From NCBI GenBank assembly GCA_964425195.1, contig CAYRLG010000023.1, forward strand, positions 1 through 64,000: DNA of 64,000 nt. The letters are read 5' to 3'. This document shows positions 9,661 through 17,841 of the stretch, one piece after another; the stretch's first letter is position 1, and each line of letters begins with the position of its first letter. The DNA comes from Desulfamplus sp964425195 (lineage in GTDB: Bacteria > Desulfobacterota > Desulfobacteria > Desulfobacterales > Desulfobacteraceae). A program made the position numbers and the translations under genes. The notes under the pieces were generated by a model. That model saw only the letters and a list, made by a program, of their open reading frames with translations. It was not told the DNA's origin and did not search any database.

Positions 9661-10254
9661 CTAATTTGCCATCTGCGAAGCTTGTTTGTGAATTTCAGCT
9701 TTTAGTCTTGTATATATCTCCTGAGCTTTCTGCGCTGCTAAAGATACACCTGCAGATGTTATGGTGGCACCAGATATTATATCTATTTCACCACCATTTT
9801 TCTTAATGGCAAGGTTTTTATCCATTGTCATACCTGCAAATTGAGATGCGAATTTTGGATCATCTTTAGCTTTAGAGCCAAGACCGGGAGTTTCACTGTG
9901 AGTTGTTACTGCAACACCAATAATTTGATCAGATTCGATATTAATTCCAACCATAAGACCGATATCACCACCAAATCCCTTACCGCTTGTCTCGAAAGTA
10001 ATAGAATCGGGGGTTCCATCATGTTTACCAACAAAGAAAGTTAACTCCTGATCGTTATCCATAATTTTAAACCTGTCTTGAAGAGGATCATTAGACACGT
10101 CACTCAAAATTTGCTTAATAGCAGGAGCTTTCTGAAACTTTAACACTTGCTGTTCAATCTGATCCTTTGTTCCTGTTCTAACAGCAGCAAGCAAACCTCC
10201 TGAAAGAGCGCTTAAAAGCGTTAAAACAACAACCATGTTTATCATTTCTCGCAT
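9661..10254 (-). CDS. rnfG: Rnf complex subunit RnfG, flavoprotein
   Basis: Carries covalent FMN on the extracytoplasmic side. The single N-terminal helix (about residues 5-25) anchors an FMN-binding domain. The flavinylation motif SGATITS is at 161-167, with Thr164 the acceptor; the ETPGLGSKA segment typical of RnfG/NqrC precedes it. The gene overlaps rnfD by 13 bases, with GGGGG before the ATG. A 78-base gap separates it from rnfE. ApbE (5065-6171) is the probable modifying enzyme. Confidence 0.95.
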   Translation of the reverse strand: MREMINMVVVLTLLSALSGGLLAAVRTGTKDQIEQQVLKFQKAPAIKQILSDVSNDPLQDRFKIMDNDQELTFFVGKHDGTPDSITFETSGKGFGGDIGLMVGINIESDQIIGVAVTTHSETPGLGSKAKDDPKFASQFAGMTMDKNLAIKKNGGEIDIISGATITSAGVSLAAQKAQEIYTRLKAEIHKQASQMAN

Positions 10255-11216
10255 TTTTTGCCCCCTTTTCCAAAAGCCCTTGGTCTTATCTTATCAATAA
10301 GTGGATTTATCAAATTGATAAGTAAGATAGCATACATTGTACCATCAGGGTAAATACCAATATTTCTGATAAGAATAGTTAAAAATCCACCCATAACTCC
10401 ATATATAAGCATAGGAATTAGATTGACCGGTGACGAAGAAGTTTCAGTGGCAAGAAAGAAAGCACCAAATAGAGTATAGCCAGTAAGCAGGTGAAACATA
10501 GGAATGGCATATTTATCTGGAGCAGTAATATTAAATATCCATGCTGTTATAATTATACCGGCAATATAAGATAAAGATATCTCCCATCTTATATAACCTC
10601 TTATAATAAGGTAAAGACCTCCTGCTACAATACCCATACCAAAAACTGTGCCAATTGCACCCACTTGGCTACCCATTAACAGAGAAGATAGCGAGAATAT
10701 ATCCACAACGCCAGTACCTTGATGCTTAAGAGCACCAAGAGGATCAAGAGCAGTAAAGCTAAACTGATAGTTTACAAGTGCTGAATCAAAATCGAAAAGA
10801 GGTTTCCATGAAAGACTTAGAATTGCAACACCAATAACAGCGGGATTAAAAGGGTTACTTCCAATACCACCAAATATCTGCTGTCCAACAACAACACATA
10901 TAAATGTTCCTATTATGACAATCCACCAAGGAATAGTTGCGGGTAGCATCATTCCAAATATCATTCCAATGACTGCTGAGTTATAATCATGGATAATAAT
11001 ATGGCGTTTAGATGCCACGCAAAAAAGTGCTTCCCATGCCATTGCACTTGCAATAGAAAGACATATTACACCAAACGCCGGCATACCAAATTGCAAAACC
11101 CCAAAAAGAGTAGCAGGTAGAGCTGCTGCTATTATATTGAGGTTCATTGTTTTGATGCTGTCACCATCATGCCAGAACGGGGCGTGGGATACTGTAAATT
11201 TGTTCTGTTTAACCAT
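10242..11216 (-). CDS. rnfD: Rnf complex subunit RnfD, flavinylation threonine replaced
   Basis: Membrane subunit related to NqrB, with eight to ten hydrophobic helices. ATG at 11216 follows GGAGG and overlaps the rnfC stop by 8 bases, so it is preferred over the longer frame from 11234; this gives 324 residues. Conserved regions include GGIGSNPFNPAV and FFLATETSSSPVN. RnfD normally carries covalent FMN on Thr in an (S/T)-x-A-T-P-L motif. Here the segment reads TALDPLGALK, placing Asp158 (codon GAT) where the acceptor Thr should be. The family assignment is firm; loss of the flavin site is an inference from motif alignment by eye. Confidence 0.94.
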   Translation of the reverse strand: MVKQNKFTVSHAPFWHDGDSIKTMNLNIIAAALPATLFGVLQFGMPAFGVICLSIASAMAWEALFCVASKRHIIIHDYNSAVIGMIFGMMLPATIPWWIVIIGTFICVVVGQQIFGGIGSNPFNPAVIGVAILSLSWKPLFDFDSALVNYQFSFTALDPLGALKHQGTGVVDIFSLSSLLMGSQVGAIGTVFGMGIVAGGLYLIIRGYIRWEISLSYIAGIIITAWIFNITAPDKYAIPMFHLLTGYTLFGAFFLATETSSSPVNLIPMLIYGVMGGFLTILIRNIGIYPDGTMYAILLINLINPLIDKIRPRAFGKGGKKCEK

Positions 11217-12513
11217 TATCAGCCTCCGTTTCAATCTCTGATTGCATTTTTATAAGCTCATATTTTCCAAGACGGATATACTGAAAAATTGGAATTTTAG
11301 CGCTACACACATAACTGCAAAGTCCACACTCAATACATGAAAATAGCTCACAAGCATCTACCGCATCTTGGTAAAGAGTAGCTTCCAGATAGCGCACCAG
11401 AAGATTTACTGGTACATTAGCAGGACATATTCTGACACATTTACCGCAGTTAATACATGGATAGTCTGATATCATTGGAATTTCGCTGTTGTCTTGAACC
11501 ATAAGAGTATCCATATCAGCAGTAACAGGATAATAGAGCGTATATACAGCAACTCCTCTTAATGGACCCCCAATAATAACTCTGTCTTTCTCAGCTGTTT
11601 CAACACCAAGTTGTTTAAAGATACGGTGAATCGGCGTTCCTATGGTGGCAGAAACTCTGCTCTTCTTGCCTTTTTTGTCTATAACAGTCACTATTTTTTC
11701 ATATATAGGCTGTTTTTCTGAGTACGCCTTAAGAAGCGATAGAACTGCTTCCACTGATATAAAGCAAACGCCAAGATCTTCACAAGTTTTTCCCGGGACA
11801 AACGATACACCAAGATATTTATCCATAATCACTGGAGATAGAGACTGCACATAATCAGACGGAACTCTCACAATGTTCATTCCGCCAAATGCGGAGAGTT
11901 TTGATAACGCTTCTGGCATTGCAATGGAAATATCATTGATACCGGTCATCTGCTTGAGTAAAGTCACCGCTTTTACCATCTCATCTCTAAATCTCGTCAA
12001 AATATACTGACGTGTAGTACAGATAATATCCTCATCAATACCGCTTATAACTATCTTATTTACAGAAGTTTTGCCATTCTTAATGGCATCAGCAAGCAAC
12101 TTTAGAGGTGGATTGCCGGGAATACCTCTCAGATAGCTGTCCGCTGCCTGAATATCGGGAATAGAGGCACACTCTGCAAAACCGCTATCAATATCCTGCT
12201 TTGAGCCGGTCTCCACAACAAAATATGTTGCATATGCACCGAAATCCCCTGTAAATGGAGCAATAAATGTAATTGTGCCGGAAACGGGAGATGAGACATA
12301 CTCCTTACTATCTTTATAAAGGAAGATTCTCTCTCCTTTTTTAACCATATCACCCTTTTTTACAAGCGTCTCTTTTGTGCTGTTCAATGGTTCGTTCAGC
12401 AGAAGAATCAACCTGGGTGGTATGGAAATGGCTTCCGGTTCTTTTGGACCTGGCTCAACCAGATCACACTTAAGCCTTGGTTCAGTTAATCCGATAAACG
12501 ATCTCTTAATCAT
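11209..12513 (-). CDS. rnfC: Rnf complex subunit RnfC
   Basis: Peripheral subunit thought to interact with NAD(H) through a flavin-binding SLBB/Nqo1-like fold. Its 434 residues match the compact RnfC form without the long C-terminal repeats of E. coli RsxC. Two 4Fe-4S motifs are near residues 350-400 (CINCGKCVRICP and CIECGLCSYVCS). The N-terminal barrel segment (KKGDMVKKGERIF, VSSPVSGTI) is present. It is the first rnf gene, 190 bases after the cytochrome gene. Confidence 0.96.
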   Translation of the reverse strand: MIKRSFIGLTEPRLKCDLVEPGPKEPEAISIPPRLILLLNEPLNSTKETLVKKGDMVKKGERIFLYKDSKEYVSSPVSGTITFIAPFTGDFGAYATYFVVETGSKQDIDSGFAECASIPDIQAADSYLRGIPGNPPLKLLADAIKNGKTSVNKIVISGIDEDIICTTRQYILTRFRDEMVKAVTLLKQMTGINDISIAMPEALSKLSAFGGMNIVRVPSDYVQSLSPVIMDKYLGVSFVPGKTCEDLGVCFISVEAVLSLLKAYSEKQPIYEKIVTVIDKKGKKSRVSATIGTPIHRIFKQLGVETAEKDRVIIGGPLRGVAVYTLYYPVTADMDTLMVQDNSEIPMISDYPCINCGKCVRICPANVPVNLLVRYLEATLYQDAVDACELFSCIECGLCSYVCSAKIPIFQYIRLGKYELIKMQSEIETEADNG

Positions 12514-12703
12514 AACAAACCTTTATCTGGTGAAATTGGTGATACATACGTTTAATCTAAATATTTAAGTTTAATTAACACTCATCTCTTTTGCACAATG
12601 TAAATATTTTTAAATTAAAATAATTTAAGATAATTAAATAAATTATAGTTAAAAATATTCTTATACACAGAGCTAACGTGCCATATTACCTTTATTTTTC
12701 AGA

Positions 12704-13069
12704 TTATAACGCATGACATGAATTACACTCCACGGGTCCTGCCCCTTTCTCTTTGTGGCAGCCTATACACTGTTCGTGAAATGCGTCTGTTATACTTAAC
12801 ATACTTTCGTCACCTGTGGCATTATGACACTCTCTGCAACTATATACCTCATCATCTTCAAGATTATGATGACAATCAAGACAAGAAAGATCATAGTCCT
12901 GACTATGCACAGAGTGGGTAAAAAGTACCTTTCCCGCAGCATTCTGAAACATCAACCTTACAGGTTCTTCAGGTTCAGGAGGCGGAAATGCAGCATAACA
13001 GGTAATTCCGGTAATAAAAAGTACAACTGCCAATAATGAAGCGATCCGTAAATCTTTGTTAGAGGTCAT
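12704..13069 (-). CDS. Periplasmic tetraheme cytochrome c (c3/c7 type) heading the rnf cluster
   Basis: 121 residues with a Sec signal/anchor (about residues 8-26, ending CYAA) and four CXXCH haem sites: CLDCH, CRECH, CIGCH and CNSCH. Extra histidines (HSVHS, CHH, FHEQ) could provide distal ligands. In known sulfate reducers a multihaem cytochrome is encoded beside rnf and is thought to exchange electrons with the complex at the periplasmic side; the same is inferred here from position. The start has a GAGGG site. The gene precedes rnfC on the same strand. Confidence 0.9.
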   Translation of the reverse strand: MTSNKDLRIASLLAVVLFITGITCYAAFPPPEPEEPVRLMFQNAAGKVLFTHSVHSQDYDLSCLDCHHNLEDDEVYSCRECHNATGDESMLSITDAFHEQCIGCHKEKGAGPVECNSCHAL

Positions 13070-13422
13070 GGTTAATTGCCCTCATCTTTAAAGTGTGTAA
13101 AAATTTTAAATACAGTTAATACGACAAGTTAAAACCATAACTAAAACATTTAAAAAAATAAATGCAAAATCATGATTTTTCCTGATATAAAAAAACTCTG
13201 ACTCTACTATATCAGAACACCATAATATTCAAGTAAAAATGGAAGCTATATCGAATTTTGTGGATAATATAAAGAATTGGGTAGGCATTTTGTAAGAAAG
13301 GGAGATAGGCAAGAGTTTAAAACTATAGAACTATTTAGATGATGAATTGTTAATGATTAATCTTGAAGTGATAAGGTATATTTATATCCCATTTATTAAC
13401 AATTAGCTTATTGTTATTTATT
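13070..13422. promoter_or_regulatory. Gene-free region upstream of the cytochrome-rnf operon
   Basis: No convincing ORF was seen in these 353 bases. The region should contain the rnf promoter, read leftwards. An imperfect TTGAAT/TATAGT pair with a short 15-base spacer is visible on the minus strand around 13205-13235, but it is weak. A hairpin TAACAAT-6-ATTGTTA (13397-13416) follows the rseC stop on the minus strand and may be a weak terminator. Confidence 0.4.
13182..13215. promoter_or_regulatory. Inverted repeat upstream of the rnf operon
   Basis: Perfect 8-base arms CTGATATA and TATATCAG separated by 18 bases, about 115-145 bases before the cytochrome start and partly over the weak promoter-like sequence. 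It could bind a dimeric regulator. No regulator gene is adjacent, and chance palindromes are frequent in such AT-rich DNA. Confidence 0.3.
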
Positions 13423-13881
13423 TTATGATGAGGCAGAACAAGACCTAACTTTTTGCATGAATCTCATCATAAATGGTTGATACTCCTTGTTATTTGCCCA
13501 AAGATTATTGATTACCCTTATAAATATAAAAGAGATGATAAAAAACAGCATCCCAACAACAATTGAAGTTGCAGATTTATCCACATTTAACCAAACAGCT
13601 ATAGATTCCCCTACTATAGCCCCGATAATTAGAAGTAATATAGGAAATATATATAACATAAAGGTAACTTTAAGAAGCGGGGCTGTTTTAAAGCCGATAA
13701 GCACTTTATCTCCTATTGATACATCAAGTGAATTTTCCACCTGAATAGTCATCTCCTCTATCTTTGAATACTCCTCACAAGAATCTTTTGCCTCACAAGA
13801 GTCACAAGACTTAGATCGTGTAGTTCTAACCCATGCCTTTGCTCCCAAAACACAAGTCACAATTCCCTCTTTAGTAACCAT
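13423..13881 (-). CDS. rseC: RseC/MucC-family membrane protein
   Basis: 152 residues: an N-terminal cysteine-rich cytoplasmic segment (CDSCEAKDSCEE, near residues 26-37), then two transmembrane helices (about 72-95 and 107-127), the layout of RseC. In enterobacteria RseC works with the Rsx (Rnf) complex to reduce SoxR and also influences sigma-E. Its place just upstream of the rnf cluster on the same strand fits an Rnf-linked role, but 353 bases separate them and direct cotranscription is uncertain. Confidence 0.85.
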   Translation of the reverse strand: MVTKEGIVTCVLGAKAWVRTTRSKSCDSCEAKDSCEEYSKIEEMTIQVENSLDVSIGDKVLIGFKTAPLLKVTFMLYIFPILLLIIGAIVGESIAVWLNVDKSATSIVVGMLFFIISFIFIRVINNLWANNKEYQPFMMRFMQKVRSCSASS

Positions 13882-13962
13882 TACTTTTATTCCATTTCTT
13901 TTAATTTTATTCTATGAAGAATTAAAATATAATCACCCTTAAACTTTGCATAATATAAAACA

Positions 13963-14280
13963 CTAAACATAAACGCTAAAATTAAGGGATCGTTTTTTTA
14001 TACTATACTCTTGTTCCAATTGGCTTTGCTGTTTATCATATTGGGATTCAAGCTGAATAATCTTTTTTTTATGCTCTTGTTCAAGAGTTGATTGTTTATT
14101 AGAATAATCTTGCTCTATTTTGTTTTTTTCTCTACTTAGGTTGATTTTATAATCAGAGCTACTGTTTTTATCTTCAGGCTGAGATTTAACCTCAGACACA
14201 AAAGGGGCTGTAACATCTTTGGCAGCAATCTGCCTCTGATAGTGCACATATGAACCGGCTGTATTTATACCAGGTATCAT
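13963..14280 (-). CDS. Small coiled-coil protein of unknown function
   Basis: 105 residues. The C-terminal half is a heptad-like charged and Gln-rich segment (repeats of the form QLEQEYSIKKR / TLEQEHKKKIIQLE) expected to form a coiled coil. The N-terminus shows no signal peptide or known motif. It lies 83 bases from the next hypothetical gene on the same strand and could be cotranscribed with it. I do not recognise a family. Confidence 0.6.
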   Translation of the reverse strand: MIPGINTAGSYVHYQRQIAAKDVTAPFVSEVKSQPEDKNSSSDYKINLSREKNKIEQDYSNKQSTLEQEHKKKIIQLESQYDKQQSQLEQEYSIKKRSLNFSVYV

Positions 14281-14363
14281 TAGATGCCTCCCCCTATTTT
14301 TTATTAAAAATCCTTGATAAAAAGGATAAAAAGATTATTTAGAACCTAATTTAGGTTTATGGC

Positions 14364-14846
14364 TCAAACCATCAGATCGATACTGGTACGTGACAACGGC
14401 ATCTGTCCATAAGGGGACTGATAAAATTGCGATTGAACTTGCTGATCTTGTTGTGCTTTCTGCAACTGTTGATTTTGATCTGTACGTTCTGTTCTAAAAG
14501 CTTCGATCACTTGCCCCTCTTGCTGTGATTGATCCATTTCTGGAGTTGATATAGTTGTACTATTACCATTCACAGGTAATGGCTCTGTAGCTGATGAACC
14601 TGTCGCCTGCATTGAGGTTTGGCTGCTCTGCTGTATAGTATCCTGAGCCTCTTGAGATATACTCACTCTGAAATCATTGTTTGCATTGTTTGTGCTTGAC
14701 GGTGGGGACTTAAGCTCTATCTGGGTAGCTTCTCTATTTAGAGCCAAAGCATCGTTTTGCACGCCACCTACTGTTTGACTGTTGGGTGCAGAGCTGTATG
14801 GATTAAATAGAGAATTGGAATATCCAGAGTAACCGTTTATATTCAT
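14364..14846 (-). CDS. Low-complexity Gln/Ser/Asn-rich protein of unknown function
   Basis: 160 residues rich in Gln, Ser, Asn and Thr with no predicted membrane segment or cysteine. A fragment FRVSISQEAQD resembles the short motif seen in small Desulfobacterota and flagellar-associated proteins (VxISxEA), but this is weak. The start is supported by AAGGAGG eight bases before the ATG. Probably disordered. It forms a minus-strand pair with the coiled-coil gene that follows it. Confidence 0.65.
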   Translation of the reverse strand: MNINGYSGYSNSLFNPYSSAPNSQTVGGVQNDALALNREATQIELKSPPSSTNNANNDFRVSISQEAQDTIQQSSQTSMQATGSSATEPLPVNGNSTTISTPEMDQSQQEGQVIEAFRTERTDQNQQLQKAQQDQQVQSQFYQSPYGQMPLSRTSIDLMV

Positions 14847-15033
14847 AGCATCCTCCTTAAAATTAGAGTTATTGACAATAATATTTTACTCTTTTATAGA
14901 AACTAATTTTACTGATTGTATTATCTACAGCCATAAATCTTTAAAATATGAGCTTTTCTATTTGAGTGCATTAATTTTTTATAAATAAAATATATACTAT
15001 CTTATTCAAAGTCAATTTTTTTAATAATTTTCC

Positions 15034-15061
15034 TTGACAAGCTATTAATGGGTAATATATA
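15034..15061 (+). promoter_or_regulatory. Sigma-70-type promoter of tRNA-Asn
   Basis: A consensus TTGACA (15034-15039), 16-base spacer and TATATA (15056-15061) lie about 58 bases before the mature tRNA-Asn 5' end. Orientation and distance fit a tRNA promoter. Confidence 0.75.
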
Positions 15062-15118
15062 AGCATCACGTCTTTTGGGGCTGCCATTAAAGTATTGTAG
15101 CTCTAATAAAGCGTTTGC

Positions 15119-15194
15119 TCCTCAGTAGCTCAGTCGGCAGAGCAAGTGGCTGTTAACCACTGGGTCCGCGGTTCAAATCCGTGCTGAGGAGCCA
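15119..15194 (+). tRNA. tRNA-Asn (GTT)
   Basis: A full cloverleaf can be drawn: acceptor TCCTCAG/CTGAGGA, a D arm with AGCTCAGTCGGCAGAGC, an anticodon loop CTGTTAA with anticodon GTT, a T loop GTTCAAATC, discriminator G and encoded CCA. Length 76 nt. A terminator follows at 15235 and a strong promoter lies upstream, so it is a single-gene unit. Confidence 0.97.
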
Positions 15195-15234
15195 AAATTA
15201 AAATAAATTATTCCTGAATAATATTATAATATAA

Positions 15235-15260
15235 CCTTAGAAGTTTTTCTAAGGTTTTTT
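15235..15260 (+). terminator. Rho-independent terminator after tRNA-Asn
   Basis: Eight-base-pair stem CCTTAGAA/TTCTAAGG with a short T-rich loop, followed directly by TTTTTT. It lies 40 bases downstream of the tRNA CCA end. Confidence 0.85.
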
Positions 15261-15370
15261 ATTTGTTTTTTACTTTTTACTTGTTGACTTTCTGTGTTTA
15301 TCAAACCCCGTTTAGAAAAATTATCTTTTTTTACTCCCCGCTCTTTTTTACTCCTCGCTATTTATATATC

Positions 15371-15399
15371 TTGACAACTCTTCCGTTCCAGAATACTAC
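15371..15399 (+). promoter_or_regulatory. Probable promoter of the two-component/kinase gene group
   Basis: TTGACA (15371-15376), 17-base spacer and TACTAC (15394-15399), about 86 bases before the hybrid kinase start. The -10 box is imperfect. It would serve 15485-18643, where the genes are closely spaced. Confidence 0.5.
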
Positions 15400-15484
15400 T
15401 TTTCTCATTTTTTACCAATTACCAACCTATTAAAAAATTTCTGATAAACTTAATAGACAGCTTTATACTAAGAGACAAGTTTAG

Positions 15485-16759
15485 ATGAATATAACCAAAG
15501 CTGTAAAGATTCTTGTTATTGACGATGATGTTCACATAAGAGATAGCGTAAAAAACTTTCTTGAAGACTATAACTATCAAGTGATTGAGGCTGAAAACGG
15601 TCAAAAAGGGCTTGAATGCTTTGAGTTTTACTCTCCAGATATTGTATTATGTGAATTGCGCATGCCTAAAATGGATGGATTTGAAGTTCTTAAAAATCTT
15701 GTCACAAAATCCCCTGAGTCTCCAGTTATAATCGTCTCAAGTGCGAGTAACCTCTCAGATACAGTAGAGGCTTTAAGAATTGGAGCTTGGGATTATATAA
15801 TAAAGCCGATTCAAGACATGACGGTTCTTTTACACTCCATCCAAAAAGCTCTTGAAAGATATTCATTTATAAAAGAAAAAGAGATTTATAGAAAAGAGCT
15901 TGAAGAGGCAAATAGAAAACTTACTAACTCTATTGATACTTTAGAAAAAACAAAAGACAAACTTGTGCAGTCTGAAAAGATGGCAGCACTTGGAGGTCTT
16001 GTTGCAGGAGTTGCACACGAGATAAATACTCCGGTAGGTATTGCTATTACTGCTGCATCTTTTCTTAAAGATAAAACCCAAGAGATTAAAGAGCTATATA
16101 TTGCTGGAAATTTAAAAAAAAGTGATCTTGAATCTTATCTTAAAAGTATGGATGAAGTATCATGTTCAATACTTATTAATATGGAGCGAGCAGCTTCCCT
16201 CATAAAAAGTTTTAAGCAAGTTGCAGTTGATCAGACAGTTGATGACAAGCGATTGTTTAATCTTAAAAAATATTTTGAAGAGGTATTAATAAGCCTTAAA
16301 CCAATCTATCGTAATAGAAGATGTACTATTAATATAGAATGTTCTGATGATATTGAGATACTTTCTTATCCAGGCGTATATTCCCAAATTATAAGCAATC
16401 TTGTTATCAATTCAGTTGTACATGGATTCAAAAATAAGAAAGAGGATTGCCAAATTTTATTTATAATTTCATTAAATAGTATAAGTTATGGGGAGAATCG
16501 AGAGCTGACAATATGTTATAAAGATAATGGAGAGGGAATGACTCAAGAGCAGTTAAATAAAGTGTTTGATCCTTTCTATACTACAATGCGTGGTAAGGGT
16601 GGCACAGGTCTTGGCATGTCTATTGTTTTTAACCTTGTAACTCAAAAACTTGGAGGGACAATTGAGTGCACAAGTGTGCCAGGCTTAGAAACGCAATTTC
16701 TAATAACTGTTCCATATATTGTGCCATCTTTAGATTCCCAAACCTATTCATCAAAATAG
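15485..16759 (+). CDS. Receiver-histidine kinase hybrid with Glu at the phosphoacceptor position
   Basis: 424 residues. A receiver domain (about 7-122) has the acidic pocket DDD at 13-15 and conserved Lys107 (IIKPIQD), but the phosphoacceptor position is Glu57 (CELRMPKMDG) instead of Asp. A coiled linker (130-165) leads to a HisKA domain with the H-box GVAHEINTP and a HATPase domain (N-box NLVINSVVHGF, DNGEGM, GTGLGMSIV), so the kinase itself looks intact. No membrane segments; cytoplasmic. Such N-receiver kinases usually take signals from another kinase. Glu could mimic permanent phosphorylation. It is followed five bases later by the membrane kinase gene. Confidence 0.9.
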   Translation: MNITKAVKILVIDDDVHIRDSVKNFLEDYNYQVIEAENGQKGLECFEFYSPDIVLCELRMPKMDGFEVLKNLVTKSPESPVIIVSSASNLSDTVEALRIGAWDYIIKPIQDMTVLLHSIQKALERYSFIKEKEIYRKELEEANRKLTNSIDTLEKTKDKLVQSEKMAALGGLVAGVAHEINTPVGIAITAASFLKDKTQEIKELYIAGNLKKSDLESYLKSMDEVSCSILINMERAASLIKSFKQVAVDQTVDDKRLFNLKKYFEEVLISLKPIYRNRRCTINIECSDDIEILSYPGVYSQIISNLVINSVVHGFKNKKEDCQILFIISLNSISYGENRELTICYKDNGEGMTQEQLNKVFDPFYTTMRGKGGTGLGMSIVFNLVTQKLGGTIECTSVPGLETQFLITVPYIVPSLDSQTYSSK

Positions 16760-16764
16760 TCACT

Positions 16765-17841
16765 ATGATTATCAATATCTATAATCCATCAAGGTGGTAT
16801 CTACATCCTGTTTTTATCTTTGCATGCTCCATTTTATCATTAGCTACCGCACTTATCTTAACAATATACTGGTACATGGAGATAACCGCAGCTCTTCAAG
16901 TTATAATTATGAAGTTCAATATAGACCCGGGTCAGATATTTCCATCAAGAACAGGGATGACATTTCTTGTTCTCACTCTTTTAGTTACCGTTGTTTTAAC
17001 TGGAATACTACTCGCTTTTATTTATTACCAACGGACACTTAGGCTCTTTAGACTCCAACACAATTTTATTTATAATTTTACACACGAACTAAAAACTCCT
17101 GTGACATCTCTAAAGATTTATCTTGAAACTTTTCTCCGTCACCCTCTTGATCCCGAAGAGATCAAAAAATATAGTGAATATATGCTAAACGATGTGGGTC
17201 GCCTTACTGAAAACATTAACAGTATATTAAACCTTGCAAGAATTGAGAGTCGTGCTTACAGTGCAGACTTAATCCATCAAGATATTTTTGAGCTAATTGC
17301 AAAATTCTGCGAAAAAAATAGAACTCTTTTTCATAACTGTAATATTAGCATTAAAAATCCAGATGCTAAGTTGATATACCCTGTAAATATACTGCTTTTT
17401 GAAATGCTGTTAATGAACATTTTATCAAATGCTATGAAATATAATATGTCTGAGAATCCTGATATAAAAATTACGTTTCGTCCTTATCGAAAAAAACTTA
17501 TGATTGATTTTGAAGATAATGGCATTGGTATTGAGAGGCATGAGTTAAAAAAAATATTCAGAAAATTCTATCAAGCTGGTGTGGTAAATGGCTCAGATGT
17601 AAAAGGTAGCGGACTCGGTCTTTATTTAGTTTTTAGCATTGCAAAGATACATGGCTGGAGTATTACTGCAAAAAGCGAAGGAAAGGGCAAAGGCTCTATA
17701 TTCACCCTATATCTTCCAAGAGATAGTTTTTGTTCTACAGATAGAATAACTCAAGAGAGTAAAGATAAAAAATCTATGGAAAATATTTTTAAAAAATGTA
17801 TCTTGGCAATAACAAAACAAGGGAAGTATGGAGACATTTAA
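16765..17841 (+). CDS. Membrane-bound sensor histidine kinase
   Basis: About 358 residues from the ATG at 16765; the longer frame from 16666 would overlap the previous gene by about 90 bases and is rejected. Two transmembrane helices (about residues 12-35 and 65-90) flank a short extracytoplasmic loop of some 30 residues. The H-box NFTHELKTPVTSL and the HATPase signatures (NILSNAMKYN, EDNGIGIE, GSGLGLYLV) are present. It ends inside the start of the response regulator gene (14-base overlap), so the two form a cognate pair. Signal unknown. Confidence 0.93.
   Translation: MIINIYNPSRWYLHPVFIFACSILSLATALILTIYWYMEITAALQVIIMKFNIDPGQIFPSRTGMTFLVLTLLVTVVLTGILLAFIYYQRTLRLFRLQHNFIYNFTHELKTPVTSLKIYLETFLRHPLDPEEIKKYSEYMLNDVGRLTENINSILNLARIESRAYSADLIHQDIFELIAKFCEKNRTLFHNCNISIKNPDAKLIYPVNILLFEMLLMNILSNAMKYNMSENPDIKITFRPYRKKLMIDFEDNGIGIERHELKKIFRKFYQAGVVNGSDVKGSGLGLYLVFSIAKIHGWSITAKSEGKGKGSIFTLYLPRDSFCSTDRITQESKDKKSMENIFKKCILAITKQGKYGDI

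Noticed and set aside
16666..16764. Longer N-terminus for the membrane histidine kinase
   Set aside because: It would overlap the preceding kinase gene by about 90 bases. The ATG at 16765, five bases after that gene's stop, gives a normal protein.
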